Shown here one piece after another: positions 1 through 6,238 of a DNA stretch of 9,882 bases (position 1 is the first letter of the stretch; every line of letters begins with the position of its first letter). Both the position numbers and the translations under genes were made by a program. The notes beneath the pieces were generated by a model. That model was not told the DNA's origin, searched no databases, and saw only the letters and a program-made list of their open reading frames with translations. Origin of the DNA: Candidatus Woesearchaeota archaeon (GTDB lineage Archaea; Nanobdellota; Nanobdellia; Woesearchaeales; UBA11576); NCBI GenBank assembly GCA_030591125.1, contig JAUVBP010000032.1, positions 1 to 9,882 of the forward strand. The letters are read 5' to 3'.

Positions 1-2
1 CA

Positions 3-2447
3 CCTGATGACGAAGCAATAATCCAAGTGGTTGCAGAAGATGTTCCTATTGAGATCAAACCAATACAGGAATTTGTCCAACATTGCCTTTACCAGACCGC
101 AAGAGAGGCATTCATAACTCTTGGCCAGCATGGAGGTCATATCGACATGTCTGATCCCGACATCTCTGGAAGAGATTTTATACTTAACCCTTTACATCCC
201 ACTGAATCTGATGCGGCATTCATTAACTTCAATCCATCATCCCATGTATCATATTGGTGGATGTTGAAATCAAAAAATACCTGCTTCAGTTGTTCTGTCA
301 CTGATGAGAATAAACCTACACTAAATGCAATAGAATCTGAAGTCAATGGATATATAACGAAAAATATTGCTTCTTGTCTTGATGGGTTCAAGAATTTTGA
401 GGATCAAGGATTTGAAGTGACCACATTCGGCGAACCCGATCCTAAAACGGTCATAGCAGAAGAAGATGTCGCTCTTGAGATGGAATATGATATCGGTGTT
501 GCTCGTGAAGGGAGATATACCAATATGAGCAGATTTGTAGCTAGATTGGACCTGAAGTTCAAAAAACTATATGATTTTGCCTCAGAAATAGTGGATATGC
601 AAGTGGAGGATATGTTCTTTGAATACATAATAAAACACCTGATAAGCATGAGTTCAGGAGTCCGATTCGATCGTCTGCCACCAACATATGCTTCTGAAAG
701 CAGTTTTGTCCCAATAACCTGGTCAAAGACACTTGTCAAGAATCAGCTACAAGACCTTTTTACGAGCTATTTCTCCTTGATACAGATAAATGGCACAAAA
801 GATGCGCAAAAGATTGAATTCAGTGATGATCAGATGATACAGAACCTGTATAATCCATTCTTCATAAACGGCCTTGATGACGCCAGACCAAAATACAGCA
901 TAAGATTCTTCTACCTCAACTGGCCAATATATTTCCAGATAACACCTAATGACGGTGAGATAATAAAACCCTCAGAAACCATAGAAATTCCTTTAGGCCC
1001 AGCACACTTCAGGATACCATTCATATTCGCGCCAACATATTATTATGAATATTACTATGATGTATCTGTCCCGATCATTGCAGAGATAAAAAGCTATGAT
1101 GAATTCTTCAATGAGACATATACCTTCTTCCTGGCCATAGAAGCGAATATACGAGATAATAGAAACCTACAAGAATGGTTAGAAGGTCGAGGTACATATG
1201 GCTCCTGGGATCACTCGCTTTTTGGTGTCCAACCTTCTGATGAGGTCTTCGAATCCATCGAGCTTGAAGCGGGTGTAGACCAAGAAGAGTTTCAAAAAGC
1301 ATACTCTTTGGCACAAAACTCAAATAAATCATTGTTCTGCAACACCCGCCAAAGGATAAGTGGTACCGTAGATGTGAAAGTATCCAATAAAGTGGATGGA
1401 TCTGCCCTAGATGGTGCAGAAGTACACTACGCATGCGGCCATTATGATTCCTGTAGATTGGGCTTGACAGACCTCAAACAGATCTCTAACGACAGTGACG
1501 AAACCGAAGCACGCTTCATATCCCGATTCCCTGTCTGTTCAGGAGGAGGTATACTACGAGTTGAAAAACCAGGTTTCATGAAAACGCGAATTGTTGAACT
1601 CAGCACGCTTCCAGGCATCAACCAAACAATTGATGTTGAACTTGAACCGATACGGACAAAAAACATATCATTCAAGAAATTCATAATAGACCGGATCGTG
1701 TTCAATGATTCTCTTGCAAAGGAAGTGAAGCTCTTCAGATGGAACTCACGGCTTAAAAATCTGAGCGGACACGACATGATACTCCTTTCATTCAACAAGG
1801 TGAACGAAGATCCTGTGGAAGAACCCTTCGCAAAATTTGTCATATTCTATGGAAATGACACCCTCAATGAAGACCTGTTCCGCACATTAGAGCTTATACC
1901 TGGAAAATACACATTAGACATCCAATATTTCTATACCAACAAGACAATAATACCTAAGGATTGTAAACACATATGCGCATCGTGTCTTACTGATTGGTGT
2001 GAACGTGAATGCAGGTTATTCCCTGGAGAAGGCAACTACACAGACCGCTGTGAACCTGACATCACTGCAGTACAACTCGGAGGGGCCGCATCAGGCCTTG
2101 CGTTAGGACCTATAGGCATTGTGGCTGCAGGAGGTTTTGCTATCGGGGCTGCAGCAGGATTAACTTGCCCAACGTGCGGGACCTGTGATGCTGATGTATT
2201 CCAACCTGAAGATGATATAACCCTGGAAAACCAGCTATTGGGCGGTTTTAAAATGAATAATACAGAACCTTGGGTCGTAACTGCAGATGAGCTTGACGTC
2301 GACGATAACCTGATTGAGTTCCATGTCGTCCATGCCCCTCTCCCAAGATGTATTGATGACCTGAGTGAGGTGGCCAATGCTACAAACTTCTATGGACCAA
2401 ATGCACAGGACCTACAACCAAGATTTGTGGCCCAAAATCAGGATTGA
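3..2447 (+). CDS. Large cysteine-rich surface protein, N-terminus cut off by the window edge
   Basis: The reading frame stays open to the left edge, so the gene is partial. The GTG at 27 is only the first possible start inside the window; residues here are numbered from it (806 aa). Near the start is the block KPIQEFVQHCLYQTAREAF followed by LGQHGG, which I associate with hypothetical surface proteins of DPANN archaea. The missing N-terminus in that family usually carries a membrane or pilin-like hydrophobic segment, which cannot be checked here. A CxxC pair lies at 86/89 and a tyrosine run (YYYEYYYDV) at 338-346. Residues about 444-542 look like a carboxypeptidase-regulatory/Ig-like beta domain with paired cysteines. 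Cysteines 646, 650, 653, 658, 662, 675, 714, 717 and 720 flank a glycine/alanine-rich hydrophobic stretch at 684-712. Fourteen N-X-S/T sequons, most in the C-terminal two thirds, fit an extracellular glycoprotein. The function is unknown. The gene converges with the next one across 8 nt. Confidence 0.85.
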   Translation, partial: PDDEAIIQVVAEDVPIEIKPIQEFVQHCLYQTAREAFITLGQHGGHIDMSDPDISGRDFILNPLHPTESDAAFINFNPSSHVSYWWMLKSKNTCFSCSVTDENKPTLNAIESEVNGYITKNIASCLDGFKNFEDQGFEVTTFGEPDPKTVIAEEDVALEMEYDIGVAREGRYTNMSRFVARLDLKFKKLYDFASEIVDMQVEDMFFEYIIKHLISMSSGVRFDRLPPTYASESSFVPITWSKTLVKNQLQDLFTSYFSLIQINGTKDAQKIEFSDDQMIQNLYNPFFINGLDDARPKYSIRFFYLNWPIYFQITPNDGEIIKPSETIEIPLGPAHFRIPFIFAPTYYYEYYYDVSVPIIAEIKSYDEFFNETYTFFLAIEANIRDNRNLQEWLEGRGTYGSWDHSLFGVQPSDEVFESIELEAGVDQEEFQKAYSLAQNSNKSLFCNTRQRISGTVDVKVSNKVDGSALDGAEVHYACGHYDSCRLGLTDLKQISNDSDETEARFISRFPVCSGGGILRVEKPGFMKTRIVELSTLPGINQTIDVELEPIRTKNISFKKFIIDRIVFNDSLAKEVKLFRWNSRLKNLSGHDMILLSFNKVNEDPVEEPFAKFVIFYGNDTLNEDLFRTLELIPGKYTLDIQYFYTNKTIIPKDCKHICASCLTDWCERECRLFPGEGNYTDRCEPDITAVQLGGAASGLALGPIGIVAAGGFAIGAAAGLTCPTCGTCDADVFQPEDDITLENQLLGGFKMNNTEPWVVTADELDVDDNLIEFHVVHAPLPRCIDDLSEVANATNFYGPNAQDLQPRFVAQNQD

Positions 2448-2455
2448 ATAGTCCA

Positions 2456-3748
2456 TTAGCCAAAAGAACTGCCTATTTGACTCTCACCAGATTTCTTCAG
2501 TGCATCAATCATCGAAAACATCCTACATGTTGACCTGAGCTGTGGTGCAGTTATCATATCACAGAAGCTGTCGTCTGCAGTCTCTATAGCAATATCAAGA
2601 TAGCAGGAATCTTTAGCAATCTCTTTCTCTATCTCCTCACACAAGGAACCATCTGACTGGAACTTAGCAAGGTCTGTAAGGCACTTATCTACATTGCCCT
2701 GGTGCTTGAATTCTCTGCACATAGACAGGGCCTGTTCAGGATTCCTCAGGTAAGTAGATTTGACCATATCAAATGCCTGCTGCCGGGTGATCCCCTCATA
2801 GAATGCTGGCTCACCTTCTTCAGGTGTCGGAACAGTAGGAGTCACAGTGACCGGTTCTTCTGCTGTAGGCTCTTCAGGCTCTACTGGTGTCGGACCTTCG
2901 GGCTCTGTCGGCGCAAGTTCTGGAATCTCAGATATATTCTCTTCCTCTTCAGGCATCATGGCACGAATCTCTTCCAAGGTCTCTTCAGCAATATCTTTAG
3001 ATATAAGATTGAATATGAACCCTGAGGTGGCTGTGAAGTCCTGATAGACCGCATCGACCCTCACAACATAATCTCCTGGAGGCATTGTCCCAGGAATCTC
3101 AAAAGTGACTATATTCTCCATGGTTGTAGAAAGCGCCATCGTCTCACTCTTCTCAAGAACTGTGTCTTGAGTATCACGATCGATAATATTGTAGTTCAGG
3201 ACAACATCAAACCGCTTATCAAAACCGAAGTTGATCAGCTTTACCCTGAATGTAAGTTCGCCACCTTGCTGGACGAGCGTAGTGAGCTTTTCAACTTCAA
3301 CATCAAGAAGTTGATCAGGAATCTCAACCCCCACCCTTGTGTATGCTTTCAGATACATGAATGTGACCCCTGCAGTCATCACAAACATTGCGATGAATGC
3401 GAATATGAGCGCCTTATGGTGGAGCTTGAGCTCTTGGGGTGGTGCAGTAGCCTTCTGTAATGCGGAATTCACCTCGAAATAAGGATAACCTCGCGATACC
3501 AAGAAGTTTGCCACTGCCTGCTTATCATAACCTCCCTGAAGCTGCTTCTGGATGTAACCTACAAGCTGCTGTATACGTTGCTGCTCAGCAACCTGCGGGT
3601 TGGTCTGTGTATTGATGACATACTGGACAGCACTCTCAACCTCTGCCTTGTCATATCCTGACTGCACCAAGAACTTGTTCACATCCTCAAGACGTCTCCC
3701 TTGCCTCAACTGCGCGATCACGTAACTGACAAGGTTCTGCTGTACCAT
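2456..3748 (-). CDS. Single-pass membrane protein: cytoplasmic helical repeats, extracellular Ig-like and cysteine-repeat domains
   Basis: I do not recognise a named family. The 430-aa protein has two copies of a ~39-residue helical repeat at 6-44 and 62-100 (pattern LV.Y....L..G......FLV..GY...EV..A), resembling small three-helix UBA-like folds. One transmembrane helix follows at about 113-134, after a basic LKLHHK stretch, so the N-terminus is probably inside. Residues about 143-250 look like a beta-sandwich of the CARDB type, as found in adhesins and surface proteins (LTFRVKLINFG, PPGDYVVRVDA). Residues 265-316 are an acidic Pro/Glu/Thr linker. The C-terminal region holds cysteines at 344, 356, 370, 382, 396 and 408, spaced 12-14-12-14-12. 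I infer a protein linking a cytoplasmic partner to the cell surface. The start is supported by a TATA box 30 nt upstream and the lack of a Shine-Dalgarno sequence, implying a leaderless mRNA. Confidence 0.88.
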   Translation of the reverse strand: MVQQNLVSYVIAQLRQGRRLEDVNKFLVQSGYDKAEVESAVQYVINTQTNPQVAEQQRIQQLVGYIQKQLQGGYDKQAVANFLVSRGYPYFEVNSALQKATAPPQELKLHHKALIFAFIAMFVMTAGVTFMYLKAYTRVGVEIPDQLLDVEVEKLTTLVQQGGELTFRVKLINFGFDKRFDVVLNYNIIDRDTQDTVLEKSETMALSTTMENIVTFEIPGTMPPGDYVVRVDAVYQDFTATSGFIFNLISKDIAEETLEEIRAMMPEEEENISEIPELAPTEPEGPTPVEPEEPTAEEPVTVTPTVPTPEEGEPAFYEGITRQQAFDMVKSTYLRNPEQALSMCREFKHQGNVDKCLTDLAKFQSDGSLCEEIEKEIAKDSCYLDIAIETADDSFCDMITAPQLRSTCRMFSMIDALKKSGESQIGSSFG

Positions 3749-3770
3749 GGTGGTGACGAAGAATCCTGCT

Positions 3771-3778
3771 TATTTAAA
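3771..3778 (-). promoter_or_regulatory. TATA box for the minus-strand membrane-protein gene
   Basis: On the minus strand the sequence reads TTTAAATA, occupying -30 to -23 relative to the start codon at 3748. Archaeal TATA boxes are centred about 26-27 nt before the transcription start, so transcription should begin at or next to the ATG. No Shine-Dalgarno sequence is present between the box and the ATG. Confidence 0.7.
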
Positions 3779-3811
3779 GCTTATGATGGGTTCCGTGAGT
3801 ATTAGGACAAA

Positions 3812-3819
3812 TTTTATAA
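3812..3819 (+). promoter_or_regulatory. TATA box for the OB-fold gene
   Basis: TTTTATAA lies at -32 to -25 relative to the ATG at 3844. This predicts a transcript start within a few bases of the ATG and an essentially leaderless mRNA, as no Shine-Dalgarno motif is visible. It sits back to back with the promoter at 3771-3778 inside a 95-nt divergent gap (3749-3843). Confidence 0.65.
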
Positions 3820-3843
3820 GAAAGATAAGAGCCAGTCATAGCC

Positions 3844-4491
3844 ATGGCAGAAGGAGAAACATCAAAAAGGCAAGTTGCACATAAGGTAAGGATAGCAGAC
3901 ATCCTCAATAACCGTTATGTGAAAGAGGACGGGTGGCTGCCAAATTATATTTCTGTGGGAGATAAGAAAGTGTCAAGAGCCAACATACTGGGAGTCATTG
4001 TCTCAAAAGATGCGCAGGAAGGAAGCCAAACTCCTAATTTCATGCTTGATGATGGGACTGGCAGGCTATCCCTAAGATTCTTTGAACAAGGAGATGGTCT
4101 TGATGTGGGGGATATAGTGGGCGTGATAGGAAGACCACGTGAGTTCGGTGCGGAAAGATATCTTGTCCCAGAGATCATACGAAAGATATCCAACTCAAAA
4201 TGGATAGAGGTAAGAAAACTAGAGCTGACAATATTTCAACAAAGCCTCAAAAAAGAGGGATCCTCGCCTGTGCCTGTAGTGCTTGATACTGAAGAAGAGA
4301 CAATCGAAGAATCAAACCCTCTGTCCCAAATAGCGGACATAATCAAACAGGAGGATTCTGGCAGCGGTGTGAGCTTTGAAGAGATCAGCGTAAAATTCTC
4401 TGGTACTGACCCTGATGAGTATGTAAAACGGCTCCTTGAACAAGGAGACATCTTCGAAGTGAAACCTGGACGGTATAAAGTTCTTGAGTAA
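3844..4491 (+). CDS. OB-fold/winged-helix single-stranded DNA-binding protein, RPA32 (RPA2)-like
   Basis: This 215-aa protein has an OB fold at about residues 40-118 (RANILGVIVSKD, then FMLDDGTGRLSLRFF, then LDVGDIVGVIGRPREFG). The DDGTG turn followed by a strand with an aromatic pair is typical of the RPA32/Stn1 type of OB domain. After an acidic linker (about 149-157), residues 160-215 form a probable winged helix ending in GRYKVLE, so the order OB then winged helix matches eukaryotic RPA32. The expected role is binding single-stranded DNA in replication or repair, in the cytoplasm. No large RPA subunit lies next to it, so it may act with a partner encoded elsewhere or alone. RNA binding cannot be excluded from sequence. 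The ATG at 3844 follows a TATA box by about 30 nt. The gene converges with the SpoIIM-like gene, leaving 25 nt between stop codons. Confidence 0.85.
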   Translation: MAEGETSKRQVAHKVRIADILNNRYVKEDGWLPNYISVGDKKVSRANILGVIVSKDAQEGSQTPNFMLDDGTGRLSLRFFEQGDGLDVGDIVGVIGRPREFGAERYLVPEIIRKISNSKWIEVRKLELTIFQQSLKKEGSSPVPVVLDTEEETIEESNPLSQIADIIKQEDSGSGVSFEEISVKFSGTDPDEYVKRLLEQGDIFEVKPGRYKVLE

Positions 4492-4498
4492 ACGTGGG

Positions 4499-4522
4499 TT
4501 CTAGTGACTGCTTTTTCTAGAA
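4499..4522 (+). terminator. Possible terminator: inverted repeat with a T-run between convergent genes
   Basis: TTCTAG (4499-4504) and CTAGAA (4517-4522) form a perfect 6-bp inverted repeat around a 12-nt loop, and the loop ends in TTTTT (4512-4516). The T-run lies just after the stop of the plus-strand OB-fold gene, where archaeal transcription often ends at U-rich sequence. The right arm overlaps the stop codon of the minus-strand gene. The hairpin is short and mostly A/T, so the T-run is the better part of the evidence. Confidence 0.35.
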
Positions 4523-5386
4523 TAGGATCGGAGTTATATACGCTTCCATGACTGCTGCAACAAACACTATCGCTATCGCGATGATGAGAAGGGATGACGC
4601 GTCAAGTATTATCTTCTGGAAGTGCTCTGTACGGAAATCCTTGTTGATCACAGCAACAGAGATTATCCCTCCTGCAAGACCCGCCACCATGTACGCAGCC
4701 ATCTCGGGTATCCCATGAAGAAAATAGCGAGAGAACGAATACGCAACGGTCTGAGTCACCACTCCCACCTTAGCGAATCCTGCAATGCCTGCGTATTTTG
4801 CCAGGCCTAACTTTATCAGGTTGCCGGTAGCCGCCGCCACAACTGAAGCGTTCCAGGCAAGGATGAATATCGCGCCCGCACCATAAAAAAAAGAGAATAG
4901 TATGCAGAATATCAGGACCTTGATATTATTGAAAAAAATCCTGTTGAACAATGATGTTGTTGTAGCCTGCCCTGTCAAAGGAGTTGTAGCTGCTGCGGAA
5001 GGAGCATTTATCTGAGCGATGGTCGTTATCTGCTGCTTGAACAATGTCTGGGACATATCCGTCGGGAGCACCACATACCACAGAACAAAAGCAAAGGTTA
5101 TCCCTATGAAAAGGAATGTGTAGAACAAGAGGACCCTGCTGTGCTTTTTCAGCATCTTGGTCTCCTCTTCAAGAATCACATCTATCTTCTCTTCATGCCT
5201 TATCGCATGGAACATCAAAGGCACGCAGGCAAAGGTAGTGAGGAATATCATCACGAGATCTGCCTTGTCCCTAAATATCCAGTAACCCATGAACAGACCT
5301 ATAGATGCTATGAGAAAACCATAGAAGAACAGCTGCCAGGGTTTCCTTACAGCAGTTATCGGCTTGATGTATGACTCCAGAACCAT
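4517..5386 (-). CDS. SpoIIM-family (stage II sporulation protein M, DUF95) integral membrane protein
   Basis: This 289-aa multi-pass membrane protein has hydrophobic segments at about 17-38, 43-62, 85-106, 155-178, 226-247 and 262-286. The C-terminal half carries SpoIIM family hallmarks: FNNIKVLIFC before the fourth segment, a glycine-rich FFYGAGAIFILAWNA segment, the HGIPEMAAY motif at 224-232, and a final helix ending EAYITP. In Bacillus SpoIIM works with SpoIID and SpoIIP in peptidoglycan remodelling during engulfment. Many non-sporulating bacteria and archaea have homologues whose role is unknown, so the name should not be read as a function. Residues 110-146 form a Thr/Ala/Gln-rich loop, probably outside the cell. 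The start is supported by a TATA box exactly 30 nt upstream of the ATG. The gene is divergent from aIF2 beta but has no obvious functional link to it. Confidence 0.88.
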   Translation of the reverse strand: MVLESYIKPITAVRKPWQLFFYGFLIASIGLFMGYWIFRDKADLVMIFLTTFACVPLMFHAIRHEEKIDVILEEETKMLKKHSRVLLFYTFLFIGITFAFVLWYVVLPTDMSQTLFKQQITTIAQINAPSAAATTPLTGQATTTSLFNRIFFNNIKVLIFCILFSFFYGAGAIFILAWNASVVAAATGNLIKLGLAKYAGIAGFAKVGVVTQTVAYSFSRYFLHGIPEMAAYMVAGLAGGIISVAVINKDFRTEHFQKIILDASSLLIIAIAIVFVAAVMEAYITPILF

Positions 5387-5408
5387 GAACTGATTTTCGT
5401 TTATAAAC

Positions 5409-5416
5409 TATTTAAA
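5409..5416 (-). promoter_or_regulatory. TATA box for the SpoIIM-like gene
   Basis: On the minus strand the sequence is TTTAAATA at -30 to -23 from the ATG at 5386. Box sequence and spacing are identical to those of two other genes in this window, which supports both the promoter call and a leaderless transcript. A second A/T-rich word, GTTTATAA (minus strand, 5408-5401), abuts it but is too close to the start codon to be the main box. Confidence 0.72.
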
Positions 5417-5454
5417 TCTTTCTTTGTGTGACTCCTTCAGTTATAAACGCATGA

Positions 5455-5462
5455 TTTAAATA
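5455..5462 (+). promoter_or_regulatory. TATA box for the aIF2 beta - DUF424 operon
   Basis: TTTAAATA lies at -30 to -23 from the ATG at 5485, the same word and distance as at 3771-3778 and 5409-5416 on the other strand. Transcription should start at or beside the ATG. The ATG at 5462, overlapping the end of the box, is out of frame with aIF2 beta and is not the start. Confidence 0.72.
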
Positions 5463-5484
5463 TGGGCGTCTTTAACTTTTTCGT

Positions 5485-5901
5485 ATGGATTACGCGAAGA
5501 TGCTCAAGAAAGCGCGAAGTGAGATGCCTGAGTCAGTATTCGAGAGTGAGAGGTTTGAGATACCTAAAGTCAAAGGTCATCTGCAAGGCAGCAAGACTGT
5601 GATAAGCAATTTCAAGATAGTTGCAGACACACTCGGAAGGAGCGTAGAGCACATGATGAAATACCTCCTGAAAGAGCTTGCGACACCAGGAACATTCACC
5701 AGGAATATGCTTGTCCTGGGCGCAAAAGTGCCTGCATCAAGGATAAATGACAAGATAAGAAAATACGCTTCTGAATACGTCCTCTGCCCAGACTGCGGCA
5801 AACCAGATACGAAGATCGGCAAGGAAGGTGACCTGTCTTTCATGAAATGTCAAGCCTGCGGATCGAAACACCAGGTAAAATCACTGAAAGCAGGTATCTG
5901 A
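5485..5901 (+). CDS. eif2b: Translation initiation factor aIF2 subunit beta
   Basis: The aIF2 heterotrimer (alpha, beta, gamma) delivers methionyl initiator tRNA to the small ribosomal subunit. This 138-aa protein has the usual length and order of the beta subunit: an N-terminal helix that contacts the gamma subunit (MDYAKMLKKARSEMPE), a central alpha/beta domain (about 25-95, with GSKTVISNF, LLKELATPGT and RINDKIRKYASEYVLC), and a C-terminal zinc ribbon whose four cysteines are at 101, 104, 122 and 125 (CPDCG and CQACGS). No part is missing. It is the first gene of a likely two-gene operon with DUF424. The ATG at 5485 is fixed by the TATA box 30 nt upstream and by the conserved N-terminus, and no Shine-Dalgarno sequence precedes it. 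Confidence 0.97.
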   Translation: MDYAKMLKKARSEMPESVFESERFEIPKVKGHLQGSKTVISNFKIVADTLGRSVEHMMKYLLKELATPGTFTRNMLVLGAKVPASRINDKIRKYASEYVLCPDCGKPDTKIGKEGDLSFMKCQACGSKHQVKSLKAGI

Positions 5902-5920
5902 TGCTATCCATCATCACAAA

Positions 5921-6217
5921 ATGATCGTCAAAGTCCATAATACACCAAACGGCAAGATGCTGGCACTCTGCGACACTGAAATTCTTGGTAAGACATTTGA
6001 AGAAGGCGAGCGACAGCTCGACCTTGATTCACAATTCTACAGAGGAGAAGAGAAATCTGATGAGGAAGTTGAGATGCTTCTCAAAGATGTTTATGTAGTC
6101 AATGCTGTGGGAGAGAAATCGATCGGATTGCTGGTCTCGAAAGGTCTTGTTGAAGAAGATGCTGTTCTCCGGATTGCAGGGGTTCCGCATGCTCAGTGTG
6201 TTGTTGAGTGCTCTTGA
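5921..6217 (+). CDS. DUF424 family conserved archaeal protein
   Basis: This 98-aa protein matches the small archaeal DUF424 family in length and pattern: an N-terminal MIVKVHNTPNGKMLALCD, the middle YVVNAVGEKSIGLL, and a C-terminal IAGVPHAQCVVEC. The biochemical role is not established. In several archaea, as I recall, it lies beside translation factor genes, and here it follows aIF2 beta after 19 nt on the same strand, which suggests co-transcription and a link to translation. No promoter-like box or clear Shine-Dalgarno sequence lies in the 19-nt gap. The ATG at 5921 is the only plausible start that keeps the conserved first strand. Two cysteines near the end (93 and 97) could be redox- or metal-related, but this is speculation. 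The gene ends 21 nt from the convergent DP2 gene. Confidence 0.85.
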   Translation: MIVKVHNTPNGKMLALCDTEILGKTFEEGERQLDLDSQFYRGEEKSDEEVEMLLKDVYVVNAVGEKSIGLLVSKGLVEEDAVLRIAGVPHAQCVVECS

Positions 6218-6222
6218 TCAAA

Positions 6223-6237
6223 ACAATAATTTATTGT
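6223..6237. repeat. Perfect A/T-rich palindrome in a convergent gap
   Basis: ACAATAA, one central T, then TTATTGT form a perfect 7-bp inverted repeat filling most of the 21 nt between the DUF424 and DP2 stop codons. Being symmetrical, it would look the same to transcription from either side. As RNA it would be a weak A/U stem, so a role as a bidirectional terminator is only possible. Confidence 0.4.
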
Positions 6238-6238
6238 A

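Noticed and set aside
1442..1843. 133-codon minus-strand open frame inside the surface-protein gene
   Set aside because: It lies entirely within the carboxypeptidase-regulatory-like region of the plus-strand gene and shows Ser/Arg-rich composition typical of antisense frames.
2448..2455. Terminator between the two left-hand convergent genes
   Set aside because: The gap is only 8 nt with no T-run or inverted repeat, so transcription must end inside the opposite gene and no site can be placed.
2702..3044. Plus-strand open frames across the 2456-3748 gene, including a Ser/Gly-rich 65-codon one
   Set aside because: Their composition is a by-product of the Glu/Pro/Thr linker read in antisense, and no promoter precedes them.
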